Source: JABDBE01 sp049585795 (GTDB lineage: Bacteria > Acidobacteriota > Terriglobia > Terriglobales > Acidobacteriaceae). From it: 64,000 nucleotides of DNA. The stretch is from positions 1-64,000 of the forward strand of contig JBAVAQ010000024.1 in assembly GCA_049585795.1 (NCBI GenBank), given 5' to 3'. Made by a program: the position numbers and the translations under genes. The notes beneath the pieces were generated by a model. That model ran no database searches and was not told where the DNA came from. It saw nothing but the letters and a program-made list of their open reading frames with translations. Positions 8,267-16,201 of the stretch are shown here, one piece after another. The stretch's first letter is position 1. Each line of letters starts with the position of its first letter.

Positions 8267-8352
8267 CATTCTGAGGCCGCTACCCTTAAGGCAAAAGGCT
8301 GCTTAATCTGCTGACTGGCAGCGAAAGTGCATTAGGAAGTGCGGGGGTGCAG

Positions 8353-8556
8353 ATGACACGCTTAGAGGTTCTCAAGTCCGAGGCTCTCAAGTCCGAGCTT
8401 TCAGCCATCGACTGTCTAGACCGATTCTATTGGCAAACAGAAGACCCTGACCGAAACGAGAAACTCGGGTATCTGGTTCGACAGGACAGGCGGCGAGAAC
8501 TCATCACCGAACTGCTGAAGGCGATGCACGAGAGGAAAGTAGAAACTCCGATGTAG
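8353..8556 (+). CDS. Small hypothetical protein, 67 aa
   Basis: ATG 8353 is preferred over the GTG at 8347. GGGGG lies about ten bases upstream. The product is charged and helical (MTRLEVLKSEALKSELSAID, then RRELITELLKAMHERK) and contains a direct repeat, LKSEALKSE. No family was recognised. It lies 150 bases downstream of the serine recombinase on the same strand and may be an accessory gene of the element. Confidence 0.4.
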   Translation: MTRLEVLKSEALKSELSAIDCLDRFYWQTEDPDRNEKLGYLVRQDRRRELITELLKAMHERKVETPM

Positions 8557-8886
8557 TTGCCAGAGGTGCATAGAACTTGATCCGAAGGCCACGGCACGCC
8601 GCCGAGGGGAGTATGGCATAGCAAAGAGGAAGTGTTCGATACAGACGAACTGTATTGCCCGCAGGGAGGTTTGCGCTATCTGTCAATCACTTCGTGAACT
8701 TAGCAGTCATAGCGATATTCCGCCGTTGTTCGTATTTCGTAAAAGAGCAAAGGGCTCACGTTCGCCACGGTGGAAACGCCGGTAGCATGGTAAACGTAGC
8801 CGATTCCGGCTTGAGGCGTCATGGTGTTTTTCTTGGCAGAGGGGGGCTCATGCCAGACGAAAACAAACACAGGAGATGTGTGCCCC
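8557..8886. other. Non-coding stretch with the second GTGTTCGATA motif
   Basis: No credible gene. GTGTTCGATA at 8632-8641 sits in two overlapping symmetries: GTTCG-N7-CGAAC (8634-8650) and ATACAG...CTGTAT (8639-8655). This looks like a regulator binding site. A strong AGGGAGG follows at about 8663, but no protein-like frame starts there. Confidence 0.4.
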
Positions 8887-9063
8887 ATGGATCGCTGGAT
8901 CGCCTTGGGAATCTTCTTGCTCGGTGCTGGGGCGGGATCGCTAGCCAGCACACTTCTTCACACTGGCCAGATTTGCAAACTCAAACGCTTGCTGGACGCA
9001 GCGGCCCACAACGGTTCCCAAAAAGAAGAAGATCACAAGTTGGACGGGCGCAAGTCCGCCTAA
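8887..9063 (+). CDS. Small single-pass membrane protein, 58 aa
   Basis: The ATG at 8887 has AGGAGA upstream. The frame is open further up, but residues before this point are not protein-like. The product starts MDRWIALGIFLLGAGAGS: one N-terminal transmembrane helix (about 4-24) followed by a charged, basic, helical tail (CKLKRLLDAAAHN, DHKLDGRK). The layout of membrane anchor plus short coiled tail resembles small acidobacterial proteins of unknown role. It lies just upstream of hairpin cassette B. Confidence 0.55.
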   Translation: MDRWIALGIFLLGAGAGSLASTLLHTGQICKLKRLLDAAAHNGSQKEEDHKLDGRKSA

Positions 9064-9187
9064 CCGACACCTGTACCCGGAATGTCATCGGCACCGCTGG
9101 CAAGCGAGAGGAGCCAGAGATTCGCCGCGCCATCTTGGACGAGCTTCGCAAGATACAATGTCCGTTAAGATACCTGATTTTTCGCAA

Positions 9188-9234
9188 AGAGAAAGACCCG
9201 CGCCTCAAGGAGCCATCCAAGAACGACGCGGGTC
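9188..9234 (-). ncRNA. Conserved hairpin B downstream of a minus-strand small peptide gene
   Basis: The 8-bp stem GACCCGCG (9195-9202) pairs with CGCGGGTC (9227-9234). On the minus strand it is followed by TTTCTCTTT. The loop holds GGATGGCTCCTTGA, matching hairpin A (GGATGGCTCCTGA). Stem position 8 is G-C here and A-T in copy A, a compensatory change. This supports selection on RNA pairing rather than on protein sequence; the translated frames of the two copies differ. Confidence 0.45.
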
Positions 9235-9283
9235 AGCGCGGGAACACAGTGATACCTTCACAGTGTACGCCGCTTCCGGCGAG

Positions 9284-9358
9284 TCAGCGCAGGAATGTAA
9301 ACAACATCTTCGCTGCAAGTCCCAAGACGACGAGGGCGAAGAACTTGCCTAGAGCCAT
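9284..9358 (-). CDS. Small hydrophobic peptide B (24 aa), candidate type I toxin-like
   Basis: Translated by hand. ATG at 9358 (minus strand), TGA at 9284-9286. The peptide begins MALGKFFALVVLGLAAK and ends FLR: one short membrane helix with a basic residue at each end. GGTGG lies about eight bases before the start. TATCGAACAC lies about 24 bases upstream on the minus strand, as for peptide A, and hairpin B is 49 bases downstream. Same order and orientation as cassette A. Individually weak; the repetition is what supports it. Confidence 0.45.
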   Translation of the reverse strand: MALGKFFALVVLGLAAKMLFTFLR

Positions 9359-9381
9359 GAATCGACCACCGCTCAGCGGGG

Positions 9382-9391
9382 GTGTTCGATA
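9382..9391. promoter_or_regulatory. Third GTGTTCGATA motif
   Basis: The decamer lies 14 bases before the methyltransferase start (9406) on the plus strand and 23 bases before peptide B on the minus strand. On the plus strand it runs into TATGATAAC, which could serve as a -10 element. Confidence 0.35.
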
Positions 9392-9405
9392 TGATAACAA
9401 GAGCG

Positions 9406-10026
9406 ATGGACTACGCGCCGAAAACCCATTGGGACACGATTTACGGCAAGAAAGCACCGGACGAAGTTAGTTGGTATCGCCCGCATCTTGAAACGTCACT
9501 TGAATTGATTGAACGAGTGACCCCCGGACGCTCGGCTTCAATCATCGACGTTGGCGGAGGCGAATCTACCCTCGTGGATGACCTTCTGGGTGACGGCTAC
9601 TCCGACCTCACCGTCCTCGACATTTCGCAGGTCGCTGTTGACAAGACCAAAGAGCGGTTAGGATTGGGTTCGGAACACGTTCGCTGGCTCGTTGGCGATG
9701 TTACGACGGCAAAGTTGGAGCCTTCCGCCTATGACGTGTGGCACGACCGAGCGGTTTTTCATTTTCTGGTTTCAAACGAGGAGCGATTGGCTTATGTCGC
9801 ACAGGCAGCACGGGCAGTCAGATCAGGAGGACACGTCATCGTCAGCACATTCGGTCCCGAAGGCCCAACCAAATGCAGCGGACTCGACGTGGTGCGTTAC
9901 GATGCCGACTCGTTGCACGACCAGTTTGGCGTTCGCTTTCACCTGCTGGGAAGTTCTAAGGAACTGCATCAGACACCGTTTGGCACAGTTCAGCAATTTC
10001 TCTATTGCTTGTGCAGGATAGAATAA
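9406..10026 (+). CDS. Class I SAM-dependent methyltransferase
   Basis: The ATG at 9406 (MDYAPKTHWDTIYG) is preferred over an upstream start at 9382, which would overlap the promoter-like motif. 206 residues. Motif I reads SIIDVGGGES (about 48-57) in place of the usual DxGxGxG. The acidic residue of motif II is in LTVLDIS, and VGDVTT follows. A post-motif segment FDVWHDRAVFHF-like (YDVWHDRAVFHFL) matches small methyltransferases annotated near thiopurine or tellurite methyltransferases. Substrate unknown. It is followed after 28 bases by the truncated secreted-protein gene. Confidence 0.85.
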   Translation: MDYAPKTHWDTIYGKKAPDEVSWYRPHLETSLELIERVTPGRSASIIDVGGGESTLVDDLLGDGYSDLTVLDISQVAVDKTKERLGLGSEHVRWLVGDVTTAKLEPSAYDVWHDRAVFHFLVSNEERLAYVAQAARAVRSGGHVIVSTFGPEGPTKCSGLDVVRYDADSLHDQFGVRFHLLGSSKELHQTPFGTVQQFLYCLCRIE

Positions 10027-10054
10027 AGTGCAGTCTACCTATCTGACGAAAGAT

Positions 10055-10549
10055 ATGAAGACCATCGCATCCCTCCTTTTCCTGCTTGCCACGCCGCTTC
10101 TTGCTCAAAATTCAGCCACTCCTGTCGTCGATCCGTGGAAAGCGTTGAGATTTCTGGAGGGGACTTGGGAAGCGAAGGCGAAAGGGGACGCCGGAATTGC
10201 CGTGAATGGAACGTACAGTTTCAAAACCGAACTTGACGATCATGTCTTCGCTCGTCATAGCAAGAAATCAGATTGTAAGGGGCCAACGGAGTTTGACTGC
10301 GAACACGCCGATCTTCTCTACGTCTATCAAGATGCCCCGAGCCAGCCGTTGAAAGCCATCTATTTCGATAATGAGGGTCACGTCCTTCATTACGACGTTT
10401 CAACCCCCGATTCCACCACTGCTCTTTTCGTCACCGATTCGTCTCAGCCGGGTCCTCAATTCCGTCTCGTCTATGAATTGAAGGGCACGGTGATGTCCGG
10501 TAAGTTCCAGATGCGGATGCCCGGTCAGGCGACAAAGGTCTCTCGGTGA
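10055..10549 (+). pseudogene. Secreted hypothetical protein, 3' end replaced at a recombination junction
   Basis: ATG 10055 gives a clear signal peptide (MKTIASLLFLLATPLLAQ). The product, 164 residues, contains WKALRFLEGTWEAKAKG, typical of small secreted lipocalin-like proteins that begin with a GTW motif, and then FDCEHADLLYVYQ and LKGTVMSGKFQMRMPGQ. The frame then leaves the family pattern after about MPGQ and ends six codons later. At the same point an integrase coding sequence begins without its N-terminus. I infer loss of perhaps 15-25 C-terminal residues. It may still be expressed. Confidence 0.65.
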
Positions 10550-11355
10550 CCGCACTGACGACCGACGCGGCGAAGAGATTTGTGCGCCAACGTCGAGATG
10601 AAGAGGTTAGCAACGCGACCATCAATCGCAGCCTCGCACTGCTGCGTCGTATGCTCAACCTTGCGAAGCGCGATAAGAAGATTCACGATGTACCGTTCAT
10701 TGAGTTCCAAAAGGAACCGCCACCACGGAAGGGCTTCGTTGAACAGGCGGACTTCGAAAGACTACTGAATCTGTTGCCTACGCATCTGCGCCCACTAGTC
10801 ACGCTCCTGTACTACTGCGGCACGCGAGTCGGACAGGCGTTGAAGACTGAATGGTCGCAAGTGGACTTGAAAAAGCGGCTCATCCGATTCGAGGGCGAGG
10901 ACACGAAGAACGATGAAGCGCAAATCCTGCCGATGCCCTCGCTACTGGTGGACATGGTGAAGAGCATGACGCCGAAGTCGGGCCGGGTATTCGATGGCAC
11001 CAATCTCCGTAAGGAATGGATGAAGGCTTGCGCAGCCGCTGGGTTGGGCACTATCATCGAAGTCGAAGGCAAGCCATACGATCCTCGGTACGAAGGACTC
11101 ACGCTGCATGATCTGCGCAGGTCTGCCGTACGCAACTTGGTCAATGCGGGCGTGCCTGAACGAGTCGCGATGAAGATCACTGGGCACAAGACGCGGGCTG
11201 TGTTCGACCGCTACCACATTGTGTCGAGCAAAGATGTCACCAGTGCGATGGCTGCTGTGGAGTCCGCCAGTCTTGCGGCTCCGCAGCAAGTGTTGAGCGG
11301 AACGACCTTCCGCAATGAAAAGTTTGAGAAAATCGGTTCTTCCGGGCCACTTTAA
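10546..11355 (+). pseudogene. Tyrosine recombinase/phage integrase, N-terminally truncated
   Basis: The only possible start is a GTG at 10546 overlapping the stop of the upstream frame (GTGA), and the frame is open back to 10504. The product (269 residues) starts inside the core-binding domain (RFVRQRRDEEVSNATINRSL), so the usual 60-100 residue arm-binding part is missing. The catalytic domain is complete by eye: Arg in CGTRVGQA, Lys in EDTKND, HDLRR, GHKT and the Tyr in FDRYHIV. It lies 30 bases 5' of a tRNA-Glu gene, a usual integrase target class. Probably the remnant of an integrated element, although the catalytic core could still fold. Confidence 0.75.
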
Positions 11356-11385
11356 CGTGCTTCAAACGATTTATTCTACACGTAC

Positions 11386-11460
11386 GGCGCTATCGTCTAG
11401 GGGTTAGGACGGAAGATTCTCAATCTTCAAACCCGGGTTCGATTCCCGGTAGCGCTACCA
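11386..11460 (+). tRNA. tRNA-Glu (anticodon CTC)
   Basis: A full cloverleaf can be drawn. Acceptor GGCGCTA pairs with TAGCGCT (first pair G-U). The D arm is GTCT...GGAC. The anticodon stem GAAGA/TCTTC has loop TTCTCAA (anticodon CTC). The T arm is CCGGG/CCCGG with TTCGATT. The discriminator is A and CCA is encoded. It reads GAG codons. The truncated integrase lies immediately upstream. Confidence 0.97.
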
Positions 11461-11694
11461 AACCTTTCTCGAATCACAGATCTGACGAAAGCACGCGCCT
11501 GATTCTGCCAGAGTGTTCAGCACCCGCACGATTCGAGCGTCCTCGAAGAATGTCTCCTCCCAAGTCCGAATCGGAGCGAAATTGCCCGGAAAATCAATCA
11601 TTTGGAGCGTAACCTAGGTAACTTTCGGGGGCTCGAAACTGCGTGATACGCTCGTCGGATAAGAAGCAAGAAATCAATGGTTTCCGGGGGACAA

Positions 11695-13173
11695 ATGCTT
11701 CGCCGCTGGTGTCTCTACCTGCTGCTGTTCTCGTCTTTGGCTGGGGCTGCGTCGGCCGAGTCTCATTCGGTCCAGCCTAAGCAGAAGAATGCTTCCGCGA
11801 AACTGCCGGTTAATACTTCTTCAGCGCAGGCGCGCACCAGTTTTGAAAAGGCGATGCAGGAATTCGAGGAGTATCGAATTCCTGAAACGCTACAGGACCT
11901 GCGAGCGGCGACCAAGGCGGATCCTAATTTCGCGCAGGCCTTCATCCTGATTTCCCGGATGAGCCCGGATCCTGCGGAACAAGCGGCCGCACGCAAGCGA
12001 GCCACGCAATTGGCGGTCAGGGTAAGTGCCGGCGAGCAGTTACTGATCCGCTGGCTGGCGGACGCGCAGGAGAACAATTATCTGCCCGCGATTGCCGCCA
12101 TGAATGATTTGTTGGCGAAGTATCCCCGTGACCAACGCCTGGCATACCTTGCTGGCGACTGGCTGATGCAACAGCAACGTTACGAACAGGCGGTCGCCGT
12201 GCTGGAACGTGCACTGGCGTTGAACCCGAATTATGCGGCCGCGCTGAATGACGTGGCCTACGGATACGCAGATACGGGGAACTTCGAAAAGGCTTTTGCC
12301 GCCATGGACCGTTATGTCGCTCTCGAACCCGACCAGCCCAATCCGCATGATTCCTACGGTGAGATTTTGCGCATGGCTGGCAAACTCGATGCCGCACTCG
12401 AGCAATACAAATTGAGCATTCGAATCGATCCAAATTTTGGTTCGGAAGTTGGCGTGGCTGACACCTATGCGCTGATGGGCAAGGAACTGGAGGCGCGCGA
12501 GGAGTATGACCGGGCGATTGTATTTGCTCCGAGCAATGCCGACAAGGTGCAACGGGAATTGCAATCGGCCGTGACCTGGATTCGCGAGAACAATCGTAAG
12601 CAGGCGGAGCGAGCACTGAATGATGTAGCCAGACATGCTCATGCCGCGGGCTTGGCGCGGCTCGAAGCCGAGGCTCACCGGATTCTGGGCATGTACGAGC
12701 CTGACCCAAAAACGGCGATGAAGCAATTGCAGGTTGCTCAGGATGTGCTGGGCGAGGAGCATGAAATTTCCACCAGCGACCGGGACGAGGAGTTGGCGCT
12801 AATTTTACGGGTTCGGGCCGCTCGCTTGGCCGAAGTCCAGGACATGGATGCGGCCTCGAAAGTTGTCACCCAACTCGAAACTATGGCGGGCACGAGCCGC
12901 AGCCAGGTCATCCAGCTTTGTTATCACGGCGCGGCCGGAGCGGTTCTGGTTGTCCAGGGAAAATTTGCGGAAGCGATTCCGCATTTAGAAGAAGGTACAA
13001 GCGATCCGGAATCCATGCGGCTTTTGTGGCGAGCCTATACCAGCACGGGAGCGACTTCCGAAGCGCAGGCGATTGCTTCGAAACTGGCGTCTCTCAATTT
13101 GCCTACCGTCGAGCAGGCGCTGGTGGTGCCCCAATTCCGGGTGAGCCTGATTAGCCGGGCGGAGCAACCGTAG
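11695..13173 (+). CDS. Secreted TPR-repeat protein (paralogue 1)
   Basis: ATG 11695 is preferred because GGGGGA lies five bases upstream. 492 residues with a signal peptide (LRRWCLYLLLFSSLAGAASA). The body is a TPR solenoid with helices such as YEQAVAVLERALALNPNYAA and PNPHDSYGEILRMAGKLDAA at about 160-260, and further degenerate repeats to the C-terminus. It is similar along its length to the product of 16202-17743 (shared ALEPDQPNPHDSYGEILRMAG-like and VADTYALMG segments, and the final LEQALVVP motif). Probably a periplasmic scaffold. It is followed after 19 bases by the cyclase-like gene and is probably co-transcribed with it. Confidence 0.85.
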   Translation: MLRRWCLYLLLFSSLAGAASAESHSVQPKQKNASAKLPVNTSSAQARTSFEKAMQEFEEYRIPETLQDLRAATKADPNFAQAFILISRMSPDPAEQAAARKRATQLAVRVSAGEQLLIRWLADAQENNYLPAIAAMNDLLAKYPRDQRLAYLAGDWLMQQQRYEQAVAVLERALALNPNYAAALNDVAYGYADTGNFEKAFAAMDRYVALEPDQPNPHDSYGEILRMAGKLDAALEQYKLSIRIDPNFGSEVGVADTYALMGKELEAREEYDRAIVFAPSNADKVQRELQSAVTWIRENNRKQAERALNDVARHAHAAGLARLEAEAHRILGMYEPDPKTAMKQLQVAQDVLGEEHEISTSDRDEELALILRVRAARLAEVQDMDAASKVVTQLETMAGTSRSQVIQLCYHGAAGAVLVVQGKFAEAIPHLEEGTSDPESMRLLWRAYTSTGATSEAQAIASKLASLNLPTVEQALVVPQFRVSLISRAEQP

Positions 13174-13192
13174 GGCGACAACACTCCCCGCC

Positions 13193-15418
13193 ATGCCACG
13201 AATCCCGATCTTCAGTTTCGGACACGCAGAGCAGGAAGCGGCGCTTCCTCGCCTGACCGGTTACACTCCGGCTCTGTCGCTCGCAGGTCTGCAACTCGGC
13301 ATCGACAACCTGCGGCACGATGTTCACCTCAGCCCCAAGTTTGTAGCCCAGACACGTTCGCAGATTTCACGCCTGATCGTGCGCCACGGCGATGTCGAGG
13401 GATTGCTGGCGGCGGAAGCGCCGCAGCCGCGGCAAAGCGGGCACTTCATTGGATCGAATGCCGGGGTGAAGAGTAATGCCAAGCCGATCGGTTTTGAGCT
13501 GAAACCGCTCCTGGCGGAAATCCATTCGGCCGCGCTGAACCGCGCCAAGGCGGAAGGGAACCCCTCGCTGGACGTGCTGGCCCGGGTGGCGATCATCAAG
13601 TTTCTGCGAATTGAACTGGGGCTGCAGTTTGCCCAGATTCTGGAACGCTGCCGCATGACGCTGAAAAGCTACGAAAACATGCGGGTGCAGAAAGCGTTGG
13701 AATATCGCGAGCGGGTGGCAGCCTTCCAGGTGGCGAAGAAAGTGATCCTGCGCAAGACCGGGCAAGAGCTGATTCGCACCCTGCGCGAAATCGAGAAGGA
13801 AACCTTGGCCCGCACGCGGCGCTCTTTGTTCGGAAGCAGCCACGACGAGCAATACAAGCTGTTCCTCAATCCGCTGATTTTCACCGCCGATGGCTGCGAT
13901 GCCTACGTCAACGCCGAGCAATACGTAATGCTGGGGAATTTCGACCGTGATCCCGACCGCTTCCCCAATGTTCGCCGGATTACCTATGAGTTTCTGCAGT
14001 CGCTGAATCTGGGTCTCGAGGCCGATCCCGAGCGCGCCATCAATGCCTGGCTGAATGTGCCAGAGAACGCGCAGGAGCTGGTCGGCTCCGGGACTCCCGA
14101 CGACTCCACACCGGAAGAGCGAGCGCAAAAAGCCCGCCTGACGGCATGGCTGGGCCTGCTGGATCGCGAGAAGCTCATGGATTACGTAGTGGCTTCCTAT
14201 GAAGCGGTGCCGCTGCTGGCCGAGTACTCGCCGCGCATCAATGCGCAGCAATTGAAGAATGCGTTGATCTCGCGCGAGGAGCGCGCCCGGGTGGAGAAAT
14301 TGATTCTGGAGCAGGGCAAGGTTTCGCGCGACAGCCTGCAAGCCGCAGTGCAGCGCGTAGCCGGTTGCAAAGGAGCCGACCGGGGCAAGATCGCGGCCCG
14401 GTTCCTCCACGATTTCATGCGCTACCACCGCGATCTGCGGAACCTGGAAACGCTGCGCTCGGCGATGGACAACGTTAATCTCATCGCCAATGACAAAATG
14501 CGCCAGCTCTCTTCCATGAATGGAACGCTGTACGAGTTTCTGCTGCCCGAGGAACAAAAACCGTCAGAGGAGAAAGTTCAGCGTCATGTGATTATCAAAG
14601 CCGATGTGCGGGACTCGTCCCGGCTTACGCGATCGCTACTGGAACGCGGCATGAATCCGGCCTCGTATTTCAGCCTTAATTTTTACGATCCAGTGAACAA
14701 ACTGCTATCGAAATACGGAGCCAGTAAAGTCTTTCTCGAAGGCGACGCGATCATTCTCGCTATCCTCGAACGCGAGGGAGAGCCGGGTCTGGCGGTGTGC
14801 CGCGCTGCGGTACTGGCGCGCGAGATTATCGAGATCGTGCGCGGGTATAACCAACTGATCGAGCGCGCCGGACTTCCCGGCATCGAACTGGGCGTAGGCA
14901 TTTCCTATCAGGATTCGGCACCCATGTACCTGATGGATGGCGAGCAGCGCATTATGATTTCGGACGCGCTGAACGAGAGTGACCGGTTGTCCTCGTGCAG
15001 CAAGCGGGTGCGGAAATCGATGAAGGCGATGGAGACTCCGTTCAACGTGTACGCATTTCAGACGGTGCCCGACGCCGACGTCGAAGACAGCCCCGACGAT
15101 TTCATTCTGAAATACAACTTGAACGGCATCCGCATCAGCGAAGCGGCATTTCAGAGGCTGAAGCAGGAAATTTCGCTCGAACTTTCACCGCTTGATTTAC
15201 CCAAGGCGTGGGAGGGGGAAGAGTTTCATCTGTGGAGCGGCCTGGTCCCGGTGGGCAACGATATCTTCCGCAAAATTGTGGTTCGCGGAAGCCGCATGCC
15301 GCAGATCGATCCCCACAATTTCTCGGTCCAGCTCTGGACTGAACGCTGGTACTACGAAGTCTGCTCCAACCCGGCAATCGACGCTAAGCTCGAAGGCAAA
15401 GCGACAGCCGGGAAGTAG
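13193..15418 (+). CDS. Large cytoplasmic protein with divergent class III nucleotidyl-cyclase-like domain
   Basis: 741 residues, no signal peptide. The N-terminal 450 residues are helical and unrecognised. Residues about 463-600 look like a divergent class III cyclase homology domain: IIKADVRDSSRLTRSLLERG in the place of the first metal-binding strand, EGDAIILAILE in the place of the GD(G/A) hairpin, then LGVGISYQDSAPMYLMDGE. Both metal-binding aspartates appear present; the usual substrate-specifying Lys/Asp pair is not evident. The C-terminus (600-741) is unassigned. It may make a cyclic nucleotide or be an inactive regulatory relative. It follows a TPR gene by 19 bases, and its 3' end overlaps the convergent GloVer fragment by 67 bases. 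Confidence 0.65.
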   Translation: MPRIPIFSFGHAEQEAALPRLTGYTPALSLAGLQLGIDNLRHDVHLSPKFVAQTRSQISRLIVRHGDVEGLLAAEAPQPRQSGHFIGSNAGVKSNAKPIGFELKPLLAEIHSAALNRAKAEGNPSLDVLARVAIIKFLRIELGLQFAQILERCRMTLKSYENMRVQKALEYRERVAAFQVAKKVILRKTGQELIRTLREIEKETLARTRRSLFGSSHDEQYKLFLNPLIFTADGCDAYVNAEQYVMLGNFDRDPDRFPNVRRITYEFLQSLNLGLEADPERAINAWLNVPENAQELVGSGTPDDSTPEERAQKARLTAWLGLLDREKLMDYVVASYEAVPLLAEYSPRINAQQLKNALISREERARVEKLILEQGKVSRDSLQAAVQRVAGCKGADRGKIAARFLHDFMRYHRDLRNLETLRSAMDNVNLIANDKMRQLSSMNGTLYEFLLPEEQKPSEEKVQRHVIIKADVRDSSRLTRSLLERGMNPASYFSLNFYDPVNKLLSKYGASKVFLEGDAIILAILEREGEPGLAVCRAAVLAREIIEIVRGYNQLIERAGLPGIELGVGISYQDSAPMYLMDGEQRIMISDALNESDRLSSCSKRVRKSMKAMETPFNVYAFQTVPDADVEDSPDDFILKYNLNGIRISEAAFQRLKQEISLELSPLDLPKAWEGEEFHLWSGLVPVGNDIFRKIVVRGSRMPQIDPHNFSVQLWTERWYYEVCSNPAIDAKLEGKATAGK

Positions 15419-15912
15419 GCGAGCGTGGCGCGGGCGCCCTCGCCCGCGATCTCAGATGTCCAAAAGATGTCAAATCTCCGCGTGCAGTCAGTCTGGCAGA
15501 AGCTGTGAAGGACAGTCAGCCTGTTCGTTGGCGTGATCTTGAACGCAGTCCCGTTGCTGCTGGTTCCGCCATTGTAGGTTGTGCCATAGAGGTTGCCGTC
15601 GGCGGCTTGAACCAGTCCGGCGTAGGGCCGAAACCCATCCGTACCCTCAAAGCTATGTAGCGTTGTCAGTACGCCCTTTGTCGTGATTTTGAAGACCGTG
15701 CCACCGTCGCTTATTCCATCACCTGCGCTCGTGCCATAGAGATTCCCGTCTCGGCCTTGAACAAGAGGGGCAAGAGGATACTCGCCATTAGTCCCTTCAA
15801 GAGTGAACAAATTGGTAAAGGTTTGCGTATCTGAAGAAACTGCAATGGCGGTGCAGAATAGCAACGCGACACAGGCCTTGTGCGCGCGAGCAACGCGGCT
15901 GTGGCTTGCCAT
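15352..15912 (-). pseudogene. Truncated GloVer-repeat secreted protein
   Basis: The ATG at 15912 has GGGAGG six bases upstream and a signal peptide (MASHSRVARAHKACVALLFC...). Two and a half GloVer repeats follow (LVQGRDGNLYGTSAGDG, GTVFKI, LHSFEGTDGFRPYAGLVQ, GNLYGTTYNGG), as in TIGR03803 proteins. After VLHSFCQTDC the similarity stops. The remaining codons run antisense into the 3' end of the cyclase-like gene and read as random sequence. Full-length members, such as 19935-21188 here, have about eight repeats, so this copy appears cut at the 15425-15448 repeat. Confidence 0.7.
15425..15448. repeat. 24-bp inverted repeat, left copy
   Basis: A GC-rich 24-mer starting GTGGCGCGGGCG that matches, in perfect inverted orientation, 16169-16192. 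The two copies bracket the truncated GloVer gene. Each is also partly self-complementary, as in dispersed REP-type elements. Confidence 0.75.
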
Positions 15913-16168
15913 GAAAAGCCTCCCAAAGAAATGCAGCGGGCACTCCAAAGTAGGCCCAAAACCCCAGATGGAGAAGGCTGGGCGGAACCTGCCGCTTCTG
16001 AGCAGTCGTTAGTATACCCGCAGTCACAAGAGTGCCATTTGGTTTCCTTTGCTGGCGGGCCCGATCCGATACTGAACGCCGACTTCAATTGGAACGGCTT
16101 GGATGGCTAACTAGCAGGCGCTCGCCGCCTTCGCCCGGACGTCCGGAGTACGTGATTATTGCCAGAAA

Positions 16169-16192
16169 CGCGGGCGAGGGCGCCCGCGCCAC
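16169..16192. repeat. 24-bp inverted repeat, right copy
   Basis: Exact reverse complement of 15425-15448. It lies ten bases beyond the 3' end of the minus-strand TPR gene, where it could also serve as a transcription-end hairpin. Confidence 0.75.
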
Positions 16193-16201
16193 ATGAGCTT
16201 G

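Noticed and set aside
8655..9470. 271-codon plus-strand frame over the small membrane gene and hairpin B
   Set aside because: Composition is not protein-like (Arg/Ser/Gly-rich, no hydrophobic periodicity). It runs out of frame through the 8887-9063 gene and the palindromic hairpin.
11455..11601. 48-codon minus-strand frame running into the tRNA-Glu 3' end
   Set aside because: It has no ribosome binding site and its stop codon lies inside the tRNA. Probably chance.
13367..14557. 396-codon minus-strand frame opposite the cyclase-like gene
   Set aside because: Antisense shadow with His/Gln/Arg-rich composition. The plus-strand frame has coherent motifs.
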